Of a stretch of DNA of 20,779 nucleotides, positions 14,030-20,779 are shown one piece after another; within the stretch, counting starts at the first letter, position 1, and every line of letters begins with the position of its first letter. The position numbers were made by a program, and so were the translations under genes. Where the stretch lies: assembly GCA_031553885.1 (NCBI GenBank), contig JAVBKV010000031.1:1-20779 (forward strand), written 5' to 3'. The notes beneath the pieces are model-generated. The model had not been told where the DNA came from. It did no database searches and was given only the letters and a program-made list of their open reading frames with translations. Source of the stretch: JAVBKV01 sp031553885 (GTDB taxonomy: Bacteria > Bacteroidota > Bacteroidia > Bacteroidales > Azobacteroidaceae).

Positions 14030-15210
14030 ATATAAAAGAAAAAATAAGGAAATCTGTTTATCAATACCACCCGGATGTCATAGCGTGGTATAAACAATTA
14101 CATGCTCATCCCGAACTGTCTTTCAATGAATTTGAAACATCGGCTTTTGTGCAGGAACAACTGACGAAAATGGAAATTCCATTCCGGAATAACATTGCTG
14201 GGACTGGTATTCTGGGTATCATTCACGGAGCCAGTCCGTCGGGTAAGGTCCTGGCCCTGCGGGCCGATATGGACGCCCTTCCGATCCGGGAAGAAAATGA
14301 GATTCCTTTCCGATCAGTCTATGAAAATGTTATGCATGCCTGCGGGCACGACGCACATACAGCCACTCTTCTTGGGGTTGCCCGAATACTGAAAGAATTA
14401 AAATCGGAATGGAACGGAACCGTCCTGCTTATATTTCAACCCGGAGAAGAAAAAGATCCCGGCGGAGCCCGCCTGATGCTTCAGGAAGATATCTTCAGGG
14501 ATTACCAACCGGATGCGATTGTTGCACAACACGTGTATGTCGACTATCCGACAGGCGACGTGGGTTTTGAACCGGGAACCATCATGGCCGCTGCAGATGA
14601 GGTTCATTTCAAAATCAAAGGAAAAGGAGGACATGGAGCCCTTCCCCACCTGGCAAACGATACCGTTCTTGCTGCCTCCCAATGCATCGTTTCACTTCAG
14701 CAGATCGTCAGCAGGAGATGTGACCCGTTCAACCCGGTTGTGCTTTCTTTCGGACGTTTCGTGGCTCAGGGGAATACCAACATCATCCCGGACGAAGTAC
14801 ATATTTCGGGAACCCTTCGGACAATGAACGAAAAAGAACGGGTCGTGCTCAAGGAAATGATAGCATCCTGTATCAGGAACACGGCAGAAGCTTATGGTTG
14901 TCAATGCGAAATCTACATTACAGATGGCTATCCCTGTGTCATCAACGATGAACTGCTGACCCATAGAATGAAACAATTCGCAGAAGAATACCTCGGAACG
15001 TCTCATGTAAAAGGATTGAATAAAAGAATGACGGCTGAAGACTTCGGTTTTTTCTCCCAATTATACCCCACTACCTTTTATCGCTTTGGAATACAAGGAA
15101 AGCAGCCCTGTGGAGGACTGCATACTTCCCGCTTCCTGATTGACGAAAATGCTTTTCTGACTTCAGTAGGTGTCATGTCTCATATCGCTTATCGTTTTTT
15201 GCACGGGTAA
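14026..15210 (+). CDS. M20D family metallo-amidohydrolase
   Basis: This predicted cytoplasmic Zn/Mn hydrolase is of the IAA-amino acid hydrolase/hippuricase/N-acyl-amino-acid amidohydrolase type. In 394 residues the metal ligands are visible: Cys106 and His108 (MHACGHDAH), Glu141/Glu142 (PGEE), His169 (AQHV) and a C-terminal His in GGLHTSRF. The lid-domain motif GKGGHGALPH (about 203-212) is also typical. There is no signal peptide. Substrate cannot be read from sequence. It overlaps exbD by 4 nt and so belongs to the ExbB/ExbD operon. A link to turnover of peptides or acyl-amino acids taken up through that system is a guess. Confidence 0.92.
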   Translation: MNIKEKIRKSVYQYHPDVIAWYKQLHAHPELSFNEFETSAFVQEQLTKMEIPFRNNIAGTGILGIIHGASPSGKVLALRADMDALPIREENEIPFRSVYENVMHACGHDAHTATLLGVARILKELKSEWNGTVLLIFQPGEEKDPGGARLMLQEDIFRDYQPDAIVAQHVYVDYPTGDVGFEPGTIMAAADEVHFKIKGKGGHGALPHLANDTVLAASQCIVSLQQIVSRRCDPFNPVVLSFGRFVAQGNTNIIPDEVHISGTLRTMNEKERVVLKEMIASCIRNTAEAYGCQCEIYITDGYPCVINDELLTHRMKQFAEEYLGTSHVKGLNKRMTAEDFGFFSQLYPTTFYRFGIQGKQPCGGLHTSRFLIDENAFLTSVGVMSHIAYRFLHG

Positions 15211-15233
15211 AATTGTAAGTTATAAGTTTTTTG

Positions 15234-15265
15234 TTTGTTTTTATTAACAAATTCACTTATTTTTG
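15234..15265 (+). promoter_or_regulatory. Promoter of the Lrp/AsnC-type gene
   Basis: TTTG (15234-15237), a 20-nt spacer and TATTTTTG (15258-15265) match the Bacteroidetes consensus. The start site is predicted near 15271, about 35 nt before the ATG at 15306. Confidence 0.75.
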
Positions 15266-15305
15266 TATTTCAAAGCATTTATTATTCACCAAACCAATCA
15301 TTCTC

Positions 15306-15791
15306 ATGGGACATCATCAATTAGACGAATTGGATGAAAAGATTCTTAAAATGATCATTCATAATGCCCGGATTCCCTTCTTGGAAGTAGCCAGGGCTTG
15401 TAATGTTTCAGGAGCTGCGATTCATCAACGCATTCAAAAATTGACTAACCTGGGTGTCATCAAAGGATCAGAGTTTATTGTCGACCACAACAAAGTAGGC
15501 TATGAAACTTCCGCCTACATGGGGTTGTATTTAAAAGATCCGGAATCATTCGGAGCAGTTGTCGCTGCGTTAAAAAAAATCCCGGAAGTAGTGGAATGCC
15601 ATTACACTACAGGGCAATATGATTTATTCATAAAATTATACGCAAAAAACAATCAGCACTTACTTGAAATCATTCATAAAAAACTACAACCGCTGGGACT
15701 GTCTCGTACAGAAACATTGATTTCCTTCCAGGAAGCTTTCCACAGGCAAATCCCAGTAGAGCTTGATTTTCCGGAAGAAGATAAAGATTGA
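15306..15791 (+). CDS. Lrp/AsnC family transcriptional regulator
   Basis: This is a feast/famine-type DNA-binding regulator that senses amino acids. I start it at the ATG at 15306 (MGHHQLDELD, 161 residues), because the promoter lies between it and an in-frame upstream ATG. The N-terminal winged helix (about 6-60) includes DELDEKILKMIIHNARIPFLEVA and the recognition region VSGAAIHQRIQKLTNLGVI. The C-terminal RAM ligand/oligomerisation domain (about 68-150) contains VVECHYTTGQYDLFIKLYA. Length matches the family. It stands alone between the amidohydrolase and a tRNA-Pro. Its targets are not evident here. Confidence 0.93.
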   Translation: MGHHQLDELDEKILKMIIHNARIPFLEVARACNVSGAAIHQRIQKLTNLGVIKGSEFIVDHNKVGYETSAYMGLYLKDPESFGAVVAALKKIPEVVECHYTTGQYDLFIKLYAKNNQHLLEIIHKKLQPLGLSRTETLISFQEAFHRQIPVELDFPEEDKD

Positions 15792-15807
15792 TTTATTCAG
15801 AAAACGC

Positions 15808-15838
15808 TTGTTTTTATCAAAAAAACAAATTATCTTTG
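15808..15838 (+). promoter_or_regulatory. tRNA-Pro promoter
   Basis: TTG (15808-15810), a 20-nt spacer and TATCTTTG (15831-15838) lie 17 nt before the tRNA 5' end. Spacing equals that of the other strong promoters in the window. Confidence 0.75.
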
Positions 15839-15855
15839 CACCCGCAAATAAGCAA

Positions 15856-15930
15856 CGGGGTGTAGCTCAGCCCGGTTAGAGTACACGTCTGGGGGGCGTG
15901 TGGTCGGACGTTCGAATCGTCTCACCCCGA
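15856..15930 (+). tRNA. tRNA-Pro (anticodon GGG)
   Basis: The acceptor CGGGGTG pairs with CACCCCG and the D stem is GCTC/GAGT. The anticodon stem CACGT/GCGTG encloses CTGGGGG (anticodon GGG, G37). The T arm is GGACG-TTCGAAT-CGTCT and the discriminator is A. The C1-G72 pair and A73 are typical of bacterial proline tRNAs. CCA is not encoded. Confidence 0.97.
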
Positions 15931-15941
15931 CCGTTGAATAT

Positions 15942-15977
15942 CAGCCATTTACAAGATTTGTAGGTGGCTGTTTTTTT
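15942..15977 (+). terminator. Intrinsic terminator after tRNA-Pro
   Basis: A 12-bp stem (15942-15953 with 15959-15970, including two G-U pairs) and a 5-nt loop are followed directly by seven T. The closing CAGCC/GGCTG is G/C-rich. This is the clearest terminator in the window. Confidence 0.88.
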
Positions 15978-16085
15978 ATTTACTGGAACGGTTTTGGAAC
16001 ATAGGATCAAGATTAAGGCACAAATAAACATGCCAAAGAATTCGATTCGGGCTAAATTCAGATTTCCTCCGAAATGATTGACTAA

Positions 16086-16464
16086 TACTGCAATCAATTT
16101 TTTCTTGCTGCGTTAGTTTTACTATTTAATTATTCATTATCAACCGCCCAGTTGCGTGATGGAAAATTATTACGAAGTCAGGTATGGGAAGAATTCGATG
16201 TAAGCAAAGCCAAAGCTGATTTTTATTTATCGACAAAAGGAAATGACAGCTGGTCGGGTACGCTTCCCGAGCCTAATGCTGCGAAAACCGATGGTCCTTT
16301 TGCCTCTGTTGAAAAGGCAAAGGAAGCCGTTCGCCAGTTGAAAAAACAAGTAATGAACTGAAGACAACACCTGTTGAGACACGATATATCGGTTCACCTC
16401 ACATTTATGGAAGCAGTATACTGTCAATTTTACCGATTGGGAAGTGGTTATTGAAGATAAATAA
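16086..16464 (+). pseudogene. Remnant of a secreted right-handed parallel beta-helix protein gene
   Basis: After a stop at 16083-16085 the frame reads a signal-peptide-like stretch (FFLAALVLLFNYSLSTAQ). Then comes a segment typical of the start of parallel beta-helix carbohydrate-active proteins: ADFYLSTKGNDSWSGT, then GPFASVEKAKEAVRQLKK. That frame stops at 16359-16361. About 100 nt further, in shifted frames, are short pieces such as RYIGSPHIYG and QYTVNFTDWEVVIEDK followed by a stop at 16462-16464, which look like the end of a protein. An intact gene of this kind would be 1.5-2.5 kb, so the middle is gone. There is no good start codon: the nearest in-frame ATG (16074) is followed by a stop three codons later. 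The same-family reading of the C-terminal pieces is inferred. Confidence 0.6.
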
Positions 16465-16508
16465 AAGAATTGTAGTTAAGTACATGGTATAAACAATTTA
16501 GATAGAAG

Positions 16509-17588
16509 ATGAATAAAAAACGGATCTCTTGTTGTTTAATGATAATTCTGGCTGTCTCATTAAATGTTTTCAGCCAATCTGTAGGATATCCTGATCCTTA
16601 GTTAAGCCAGAAGGATAACGACTATATGGATAGACAGGCGAAGGTGTTTCTGGATACCATCAACGCCATTCTTGCGGAGAATCCTCCATCTATTAGGCAA
16701 TCGAGAGAACGGAATTATGCTTTGCTCCTGATGGATGCTGTTTTTCACGAGAAGTATGCGGCATTCAGAAAACCGGCACAGACATTTTTCCATTCGAGAA
16801 TCGACCGGATGATTGAAGAACTTGAAACATCCCAAATAACGTCCGGCGCCAAAGTATGGAAAATCTATAATATGGGATTTATAGTCCGTACCCAATCCGT
16901 AACGATTGCATTCGACCTTGTAAGCGGGAGGTCGTCCAGGTCCGAAGATTTTAAAATTCCGGAAGATCAGATGAAACGTTTGATAAAACAGTGTGATATT
17001 CTTTTTATCAGTCACCGGCACTCTGATCATGCGGAAAAACAAGTTGTCGATGAATTTCAACGGTTGGGTCGTCCGGTTTTGGCGCCGGAGCAATTAAGTA
17101 AAGATAGGACGGAATTTTCAAATATAATCCATCCCGAGAGAGTAGCCGGAAAAGAGCAAAAAATAAAACTTACCGGGAATGCCGAGTTACGGTTTATCAA
17201 TTATCCGGGTCATCAAATGGCAAATAATGACAACAATGTGGTGTTGATAACTACACCTGAAAACATTACGATTTCTCATATTGGCGATCAGATCAATGAA
17301 GATGACTTTATGGTCGATTTTGAATGGATTGATAAAGTTTCAGAAAAGAATAAAGTCGATATTCTCATCCCGAATGCCTGGACAATGGATATTTGCAGGA
17401 TTGTGAAGGGTTTCGATCCTAAATTGGTCATTCCGGGACATGAACTGGAATTGGGACATACCGTTTGGGATCGGCTTCCATATTGGGGCGACGACGAATA
17501 TCTCGAATTAAATTATGCAGAGCTGAAAAAATCGAAATATCCTGTAGTTGTAATGATTTTTGGGGAATCATACCATTATTACAAGTAA
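16509..17588 (+). pseudogene. Secreted metallo-beta-lactamase-fold hydrolase, interrupted by in-frame TAG
   Basis: An ATG at 16509 opens a signal peptide (MNKKRISCCLMIILAVSLNVFSQ), then SVGYPDP and a TAG at 16599-16601. The same frame continues without another stop to 17588 (328 codons after the TAG). The part from ATG 16626 (320 residues) has the metallo-beta-lactamase motifs: HRHSDH (130-135), YPGHQ with His196, SHIGDQ with Asp221, and IPGHE with His272. All metal-binding positions of the fold are there, closest to the UlaG/YtnP-like or beta-lactamase-like superfamily-2 hydrolases. Substrate is unknown. A CAG-to-TAG change would explain the break. Reinitiation at 16626 would give a cytoplasmic form lacking the export signal. 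A sequencing error is the simplest alternative. Confidence 0.75.
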
Positions 17589-17678
17589 AGCTTAGAATTA
17601 TATTGAAGGTTCAAAAAATGTCTATATTTATTATTCGGTTAAGTCAATATGTATGGAATAAATTCGGTATTTTTTTTA

Positions 17679-17686
17679 TATCTTTG
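17679..17686 (+). promoter_or_regulatory. -7 box of the GH92 gene promoter
   Basis: TATCTTTG lies 89 nt before the GH92 ATG. No good TTTG box is found 19-21 nt upstream, which would fit a promoter that needs or responds to a regulator. The predicted start site is near 17691. Confidence 0.6.
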
Positions 17687-17690
17687 CCTG

Positions 17691-17704
17691 CTTAAACGTT
17701 TAAG
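17691..17704 (+). promoter_or_regulatory. LacI-family-type operator palindrome
   Basis: CTTAAACGTTTAAG is a perfect 14-nt palindrome centred on CG. This is the form of operators bound by LacI/GalR-family repressors. It begins at about the predicted transcription start, where a repressor would block initiation. No LacI gene is present in the window. Confidence 0.6.
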
Positions 17705-17775
17705 CGATTGAGAGGTTTTTAGTTAATGTGCCTTTATGACAGTAGTGCTAATGTAAATATCTTAATATATAATTT

Positions 17776-20742
17776 ATGAATAGTAAAAATTATCCAAAAA
17801 TAAAAAATAAAAGGATGCTCCCCAAAGAGATTATTCTCAGTTTCTTCTTGTTGATCTCTTTCTTTTCGTGTAATGATGAGAAAGATTATACGACGTTTGT
17901 GAATGTTTTCACAGGAACCGATTTTCATGGGCATACATTTCCGGGAGCGATGGTGCCGCATGGTATGGTACAATTGAGTCCCGATACCCGGATCACCACA
18001 TGGGATGGTTGTTCGGGATATCACTATTCCGACAAAAGCATTATGGGTTTCAGTCATACCCATTTCAGCGGAACCGGCAGCGGGGGAGGAGCTGATATCT
18101 TATTAATGCCCACAGTTGGTGATATTCAAATTTCGGTTGGAGATACTTCTGATACAAAATCGGGTTACCGTGCCGCTTTTTCGCACGACACAGAATGGGC
18201 AGTTCCGGGGTATTACGGAGTAGAACTGGAAGATGGCATCAAAGCAGAGCTGACAGCATCCATGCGTGTGGGCTTTCACAAGTATACTTATGGAAATGTT
18301 AATGAGGGGAACATTATCTTCGATCTGGTTCATGGTATTAATGATCAGATTGATAGCATTTATGTAAAAGTATTGTCGGATTCGAAAATTTGTGGTTTCA
18401 GGCATGTTCATGGTGGGCTTGATGGAGATAAAATTACCTATTTTGTTGCGGAATTTTCCCAGCCCTTTACCGATTTTGGACTTTATCATAACCAGAAGCT
18501 AACCGGCAAGAAAGAAGCCGGTGGAAAAAATATAAAAGCTCATTTTTCTTTTTCGACAACCAAGGAGAAAGTCGTAATGGTAAAAGTAGCCATTTCAAGA
18601 GTCGATTTGGAGGGGGCAGAGAATAACCTCAGGAACGAAATTCCCGGATGGGATTTCCAAGGCGTTCGTGATGATGCGCAAAAAGCGTGGAACAAGGTGT
18701 TATCAAAAATAGAGGTTGAGGGAGGAACTGAAAAAGAACGCAGGACATTTTATACAGCCCTGTATCACTGTTATGTTCATCCCAATATATCTATGGATTT
18801 CGACCGGAGGTATCGCAGTACGGATCATAAAGTATATCAGGCGGAAGGCTTTGACAATTATACTACTTTTTCACTTTGGGATACATTCCGTGCGTTGCAC
18901 CCCTATTACAATATTGTGGAACCATCGAAGAGCATACACTTTATCCGGACATATTTAGAACGTTATCAGCATTTTGGAAGCCTTCCTATTATGGAATTTG
19001 GAGGAAATGAGGGATATTCGATGATTGGCTATCATTCTCTTCCGGTAATTGCAGACGCGTATGTGAAAAATATCCGGGATTATGATACCAAGCTTGCTTT
19101 CGAAGCGATGAAACAACTCTCGGAAGGGTATCGTGTTGGAAAAGATATTTATAAAAAAATGGGCTTCATGCCATACGATCTTGAAGGACAATCTGTTTCG
19201 AGAACATTGGAATATTCGTATGACGATTGGTGTGTATCGCGTTTGGCAAAGGATTTTAATGAGGGCGATTATCGTTTCTATACTCAGAAAGGACAGTTTT
19301 ACAAAAATTTATATTGTTCTGAAACAGGCTTTATGAGGCCGAGATACAGTAACTACAATTGGTATATACTTTTTGATCCGATGACCATATCCAATGCATA
19401 TACCGAAGCCAATGCATATCAATATACTACATTCGTTCCGCACGATATCAATGGACTGATTCGTCTAATGGGAGGAGAGGAGAAATTTGACAACTGGCTG
19501 GATGTTTGTTTTACTACCCAGACTAACCATTCGGAAACGTTATTACAAGATGTAACCGGTCTGATCGGCCAGTATGCTCATGGCAACGAACCCAGCCACA
19601 ACATGGCATATCTTTATTCGTTTGTCGGCAAACCATGGAAGACTCAGGCAAGAGTGAGGGAAATCATGGATCATCTGTACAGCGACCAGCCTGACGGGGT
19701 CTGTGGCAATGAAGATGCCGGTCAAATGTCGGCATGGTACGTGCTGAGCGCCATGGGGTTTTATCCGGTAACTCCCGGTATGGATTATTATGTTTTCGGG
19801 ACTCCGCTTTTTGAAAAGATGACGATCAAACTGGAAAATGGAAAACAATTTGTGATAAAGGCAGCCAATGTTAAACTTGAGAATTGTTACATACAATCGG
19901 TGTCTTTAAACGGAACTCCTTATTCCGGATCTTTCATCCGGCATGCTGATATTACCGGTGGAGGTGAACTTGCATTCGTCATGGGTGACAAACCAAATAT
20001 GGAATTTGGACTGAAAGAGGAAGACAGGCCTCATACAGAAGAATACAAAATAGCACCGATGCCGATGGTTAAATCTGGCAGATACCGGTTCTTAGACCAG
20101 ACGGAAGTTACCTTATTATGCGATGATCCTTCAGTGGAAATAAGATATACGACAGACGGGTCGCTTCCCGTAGAATCTTCAAAATTATACGAAAAACCAT
20201 TTGTGATTACCGAGTCGGTTGTTATTAAGACCCGGGGTTTTGCCAAAGGGTATGATCCCAGTTATACGGTTACATCCGAATTTGAAAAACTGACTCTTCA
20301 ACAGCCTGTAAAGGTTGAAAATATTCGCCCGGGATTGGCTTTTGATTATTGTGAAGGATATTGTGTCAAAACGGATGATATGAGTAAGTATCCTGTATTG
20401 TTATCGAGTATTATTCCTACCTTTGACATTTCTGCCATCAAGGACGACCGTGCATTCGGATATCATTACAAAGGTTATATCAATGTTCCTGTAAGCGGAG
20501 TATATACATTCTATGTTGATGTCAACGATGGAGCCGTTTTATATATAGACGGAAAAATGGTGGTTGATAACGACGGTAATCATGCACGGCAGGAAAAATC
20601 CAATACAACTGCACTGGCCAAGGGTTTACATTCTGTTGAACTAAAATATTTCCAGATGGGTGGAGCCAAGGCATTGGTTACAAGTTGGGAAAAACCGGGA
20701 GGAAAGAAAGAAGAAATCCCTGCAACTGCCCTGTTTCATTAA
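17776..20742 (+). CDS. GH92 family alpha-mannosidase, surface lipoprotein with chitobiase-like and PA14 domains
   Basis: GH92 enzymes are calcium-dependent exo-acting alpha-mannosidases that trim N-glycans or yeast mannan. The N-terminus is a lipoprotein signal (LLISFFSC, Cys32) followed by NDEKD, an acidic tail like the Bacteroidetes surface-export signal. The GH92 unit spans about 38-745, with FVNVFTGTDFHGHTFPGAMVPHG, GFSHTHFSGTG, HGNEPSHN (602-609, probable acid Glu605) and GNEDAGQMSAWYVLSAMGFYPV (644-665). Then follow a chitobiase/beta-hexosaminidase C-terminal-type module (about 765-835, YTTDGSLP) and a PA14-type domain (about 850-985, FYVDVNDGAVLYIDGK), both probably carbohydrate-associated. 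At 988 residues it exceeds plain GH92 enzymes (about 750). Start could be Met14 instead. The mannose linkage cannot be told from sequence. Confidence 0.93.
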   Translation: MNSKNYPKIKNKRMLPKEIILSFFLLISFFSCNDEKDYTTFVNVFTGTDFHGHTFPGAMVPHGMVQLSPDTRITTWDGCSGYHYSDKSIMGFSHTHFSGTGSGGGADILLMPTVGDIQISVGDTSDTKSGYRAAFSHDTEWAVPGYYGVELEDGIKAELTASMRVGFHKYTYGNVNEGNIIFDLVHGINDQIDSIYVKVLSDSKICGFRHVHGGLDGDKITYFVAEFSQPFTDFGLYHNQKLTGKKEAGGKNIKAHFSFSTTKEKVVMVKVAISRVDLEGAENNLRNEIPGWDFQGVRDDAQKAWNKVLSKIEVEGGTEKERRTFYTALYHCYVHPNISMDFDRRYRSTDHKVYQAEGFDNYTTFSLWDTFRALHPYYNIVEPSKSIHFIRTYLERYQHFGSLPIMEFGGNEGYSMIGYHSLPVIADAYVKNIRDYDTKLAFEAMKQLSEGYRVGKDIYKKMGFMPYDLEGQSVSRTLEYSYDDWCVSRLAKDFNEGDYRFYTQKGQFYKNLYCSETGFMRPRYSNYNWYILFDPMTISNAYTEANAYQYTTFVPHDINGLIRLMGGEEKFDNWLDVCFTTQTNHSETLLQDVTGLIGQYAHGNEPSHNMAYLYSFVGKPWKTQARVREIMDHLYSDQPDGVCGNEDAGQMSAWYVLSAMGFYPVTPGMDYYVFGTPLFEKMTIKLENGKQFVIKAANVKLENCYIQSVSLNGTPYSGSFIRHADITGGGELAFVMGDKPNMEFGLKEEDRPHTEEYKIAPMPMVKSGRYRFLDQTEVTLLCDDPSVEIRYTTDGSLPVESSKLYEKPFVITESVVIKTRGFAKGYDPSYTVTSEFEKLTLQQPVKVENIRPGLAFDYCEGYCVKTDDMSKYPVLLSSIIPTFDISAIKDDRAFGYHYKGYINVPVSGVYTFYVDVNDGAVLYIDGKMVVDNDGNHARQEKSNTTALAKGLHSVELKYFQMGGAKALVTSWEKPGGKKEEIPATALFH

Positions 20743-20779
20743 ATTGTATTTAAGTATATGATTAAAATTAGCGGGCTTT

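Noticed and set aside
16030..16077. Small frame MPKNSIRAKFRFPPK, vaguely like the start of a tyrosine recombinase
   Set aside because: It is only 15 codons, has no catalytic part and shows no clear family motif. It could be a remnant but cannot be supported.
15876..16097. Minus-strand frame ending in GETIRTSDHTPPRRVL
   Set aside because: This end is the antisense translation of tRNA-Pro, a well-known spurious protein pattern, and the rest is unsupported.
20758..20779. ATG followed by seven open codons (MIKISGL) at the right edge
   Set aside because: It is too short to tell a gene start from chance. It might be the next gene of the glycan locus.
1..20779. CRISPR arrays, complete insertion sequences, or toxin-antitoxin and defence genes
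   Set aside because: I looked for regularly spaced repeats, transposase or integrase motifs and small paired genes, and found none that hold up.

Overview
The window looks like chromosomal DNA from an anaerobic member of the Bacteroidales. The 5' part of a 16S rRNA gene at the left edge has Bacteroidetes-type sequence. Promoters follow the Bacteroidetes pattern (a TAnnTTTG box at -7 and a TTTG or TTG box about 20 nt upstream). Shine-Dalgarno sites are mostly weak. The gene content also fits: Rnf complex, anaerobic sulfatase-maturating enzyme and a GH92 lipoprotein. I cannot resolve the genus from about 218 nt of 16S.

Layout. (1) 1-616: 5' end of a 16S rRNA gene on the minus strand, with a leader and two tandem promoters. 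(2) 617-2798, minus strand: an AI-2E-family membrane protein and galE, separated by a hairpin-forming heptad repeat. (3) 2877-8420, minus strand: a complete Rnf operon in the order rseC-like, rnfB, rnfC, rnfD, rnfG, rnfE, rnfA. It has a well-formed promoter at 8450-8481 and a probable terminator at 2813-2849. A second heptad-repeat hairpin lies between rnfE and rnfA and supplies the last codons of rnfE. (4) 8580-9740, plus strand: an Omp85-like outer-membrane barrel, convergent with ruvC (9747-10307, minus). (5) 10412-15210, plus strand: tRNA-Ala(GGC), an anaerobic sulfatase-maturating radical SAM enzyme starting 12 nt after the tRNA, then a tight cluster of ExbB/TolQ, an unknown four-helix membrane protein, two ExbD/TolR proteins and an M20 amidohydrolase. 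(6) 15306-15977: an Lrp/AsnC regulator, tRNA-Pro(GGG) and a strong intrinsic terminator. (7) 15978-20779: an accessory-looking stretch with a decayed parallel beta-helix protein gene, a metallo-beta-lactamase-fold gene split by an in-frame TAG, and a large GH92 alpha-mannosidase-type surface lipoprotein with a LacI-type palindrome at its promoter.

How the genes work together. The Rnf complex couples electron transfer between ferredoxin and NAD to ion pumping across the inner membrane. The ExbB/ExbD cluster would use the ion gradient to energise an envelope process. The sulfatase-maturating enzyme and the GH92 enzyme belong to host or yeast glycan breakdown. I found no clear new defence or mobile system. 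The features most worth a second look are the AAYTRAR heptad-repeat elements, the amber-interrupted hydrolase gene, the tRNA-Ala/radical SAM junction, the palindrome at the GH92 promoter and the unknown protein in the ExbB/ExbD cluster.
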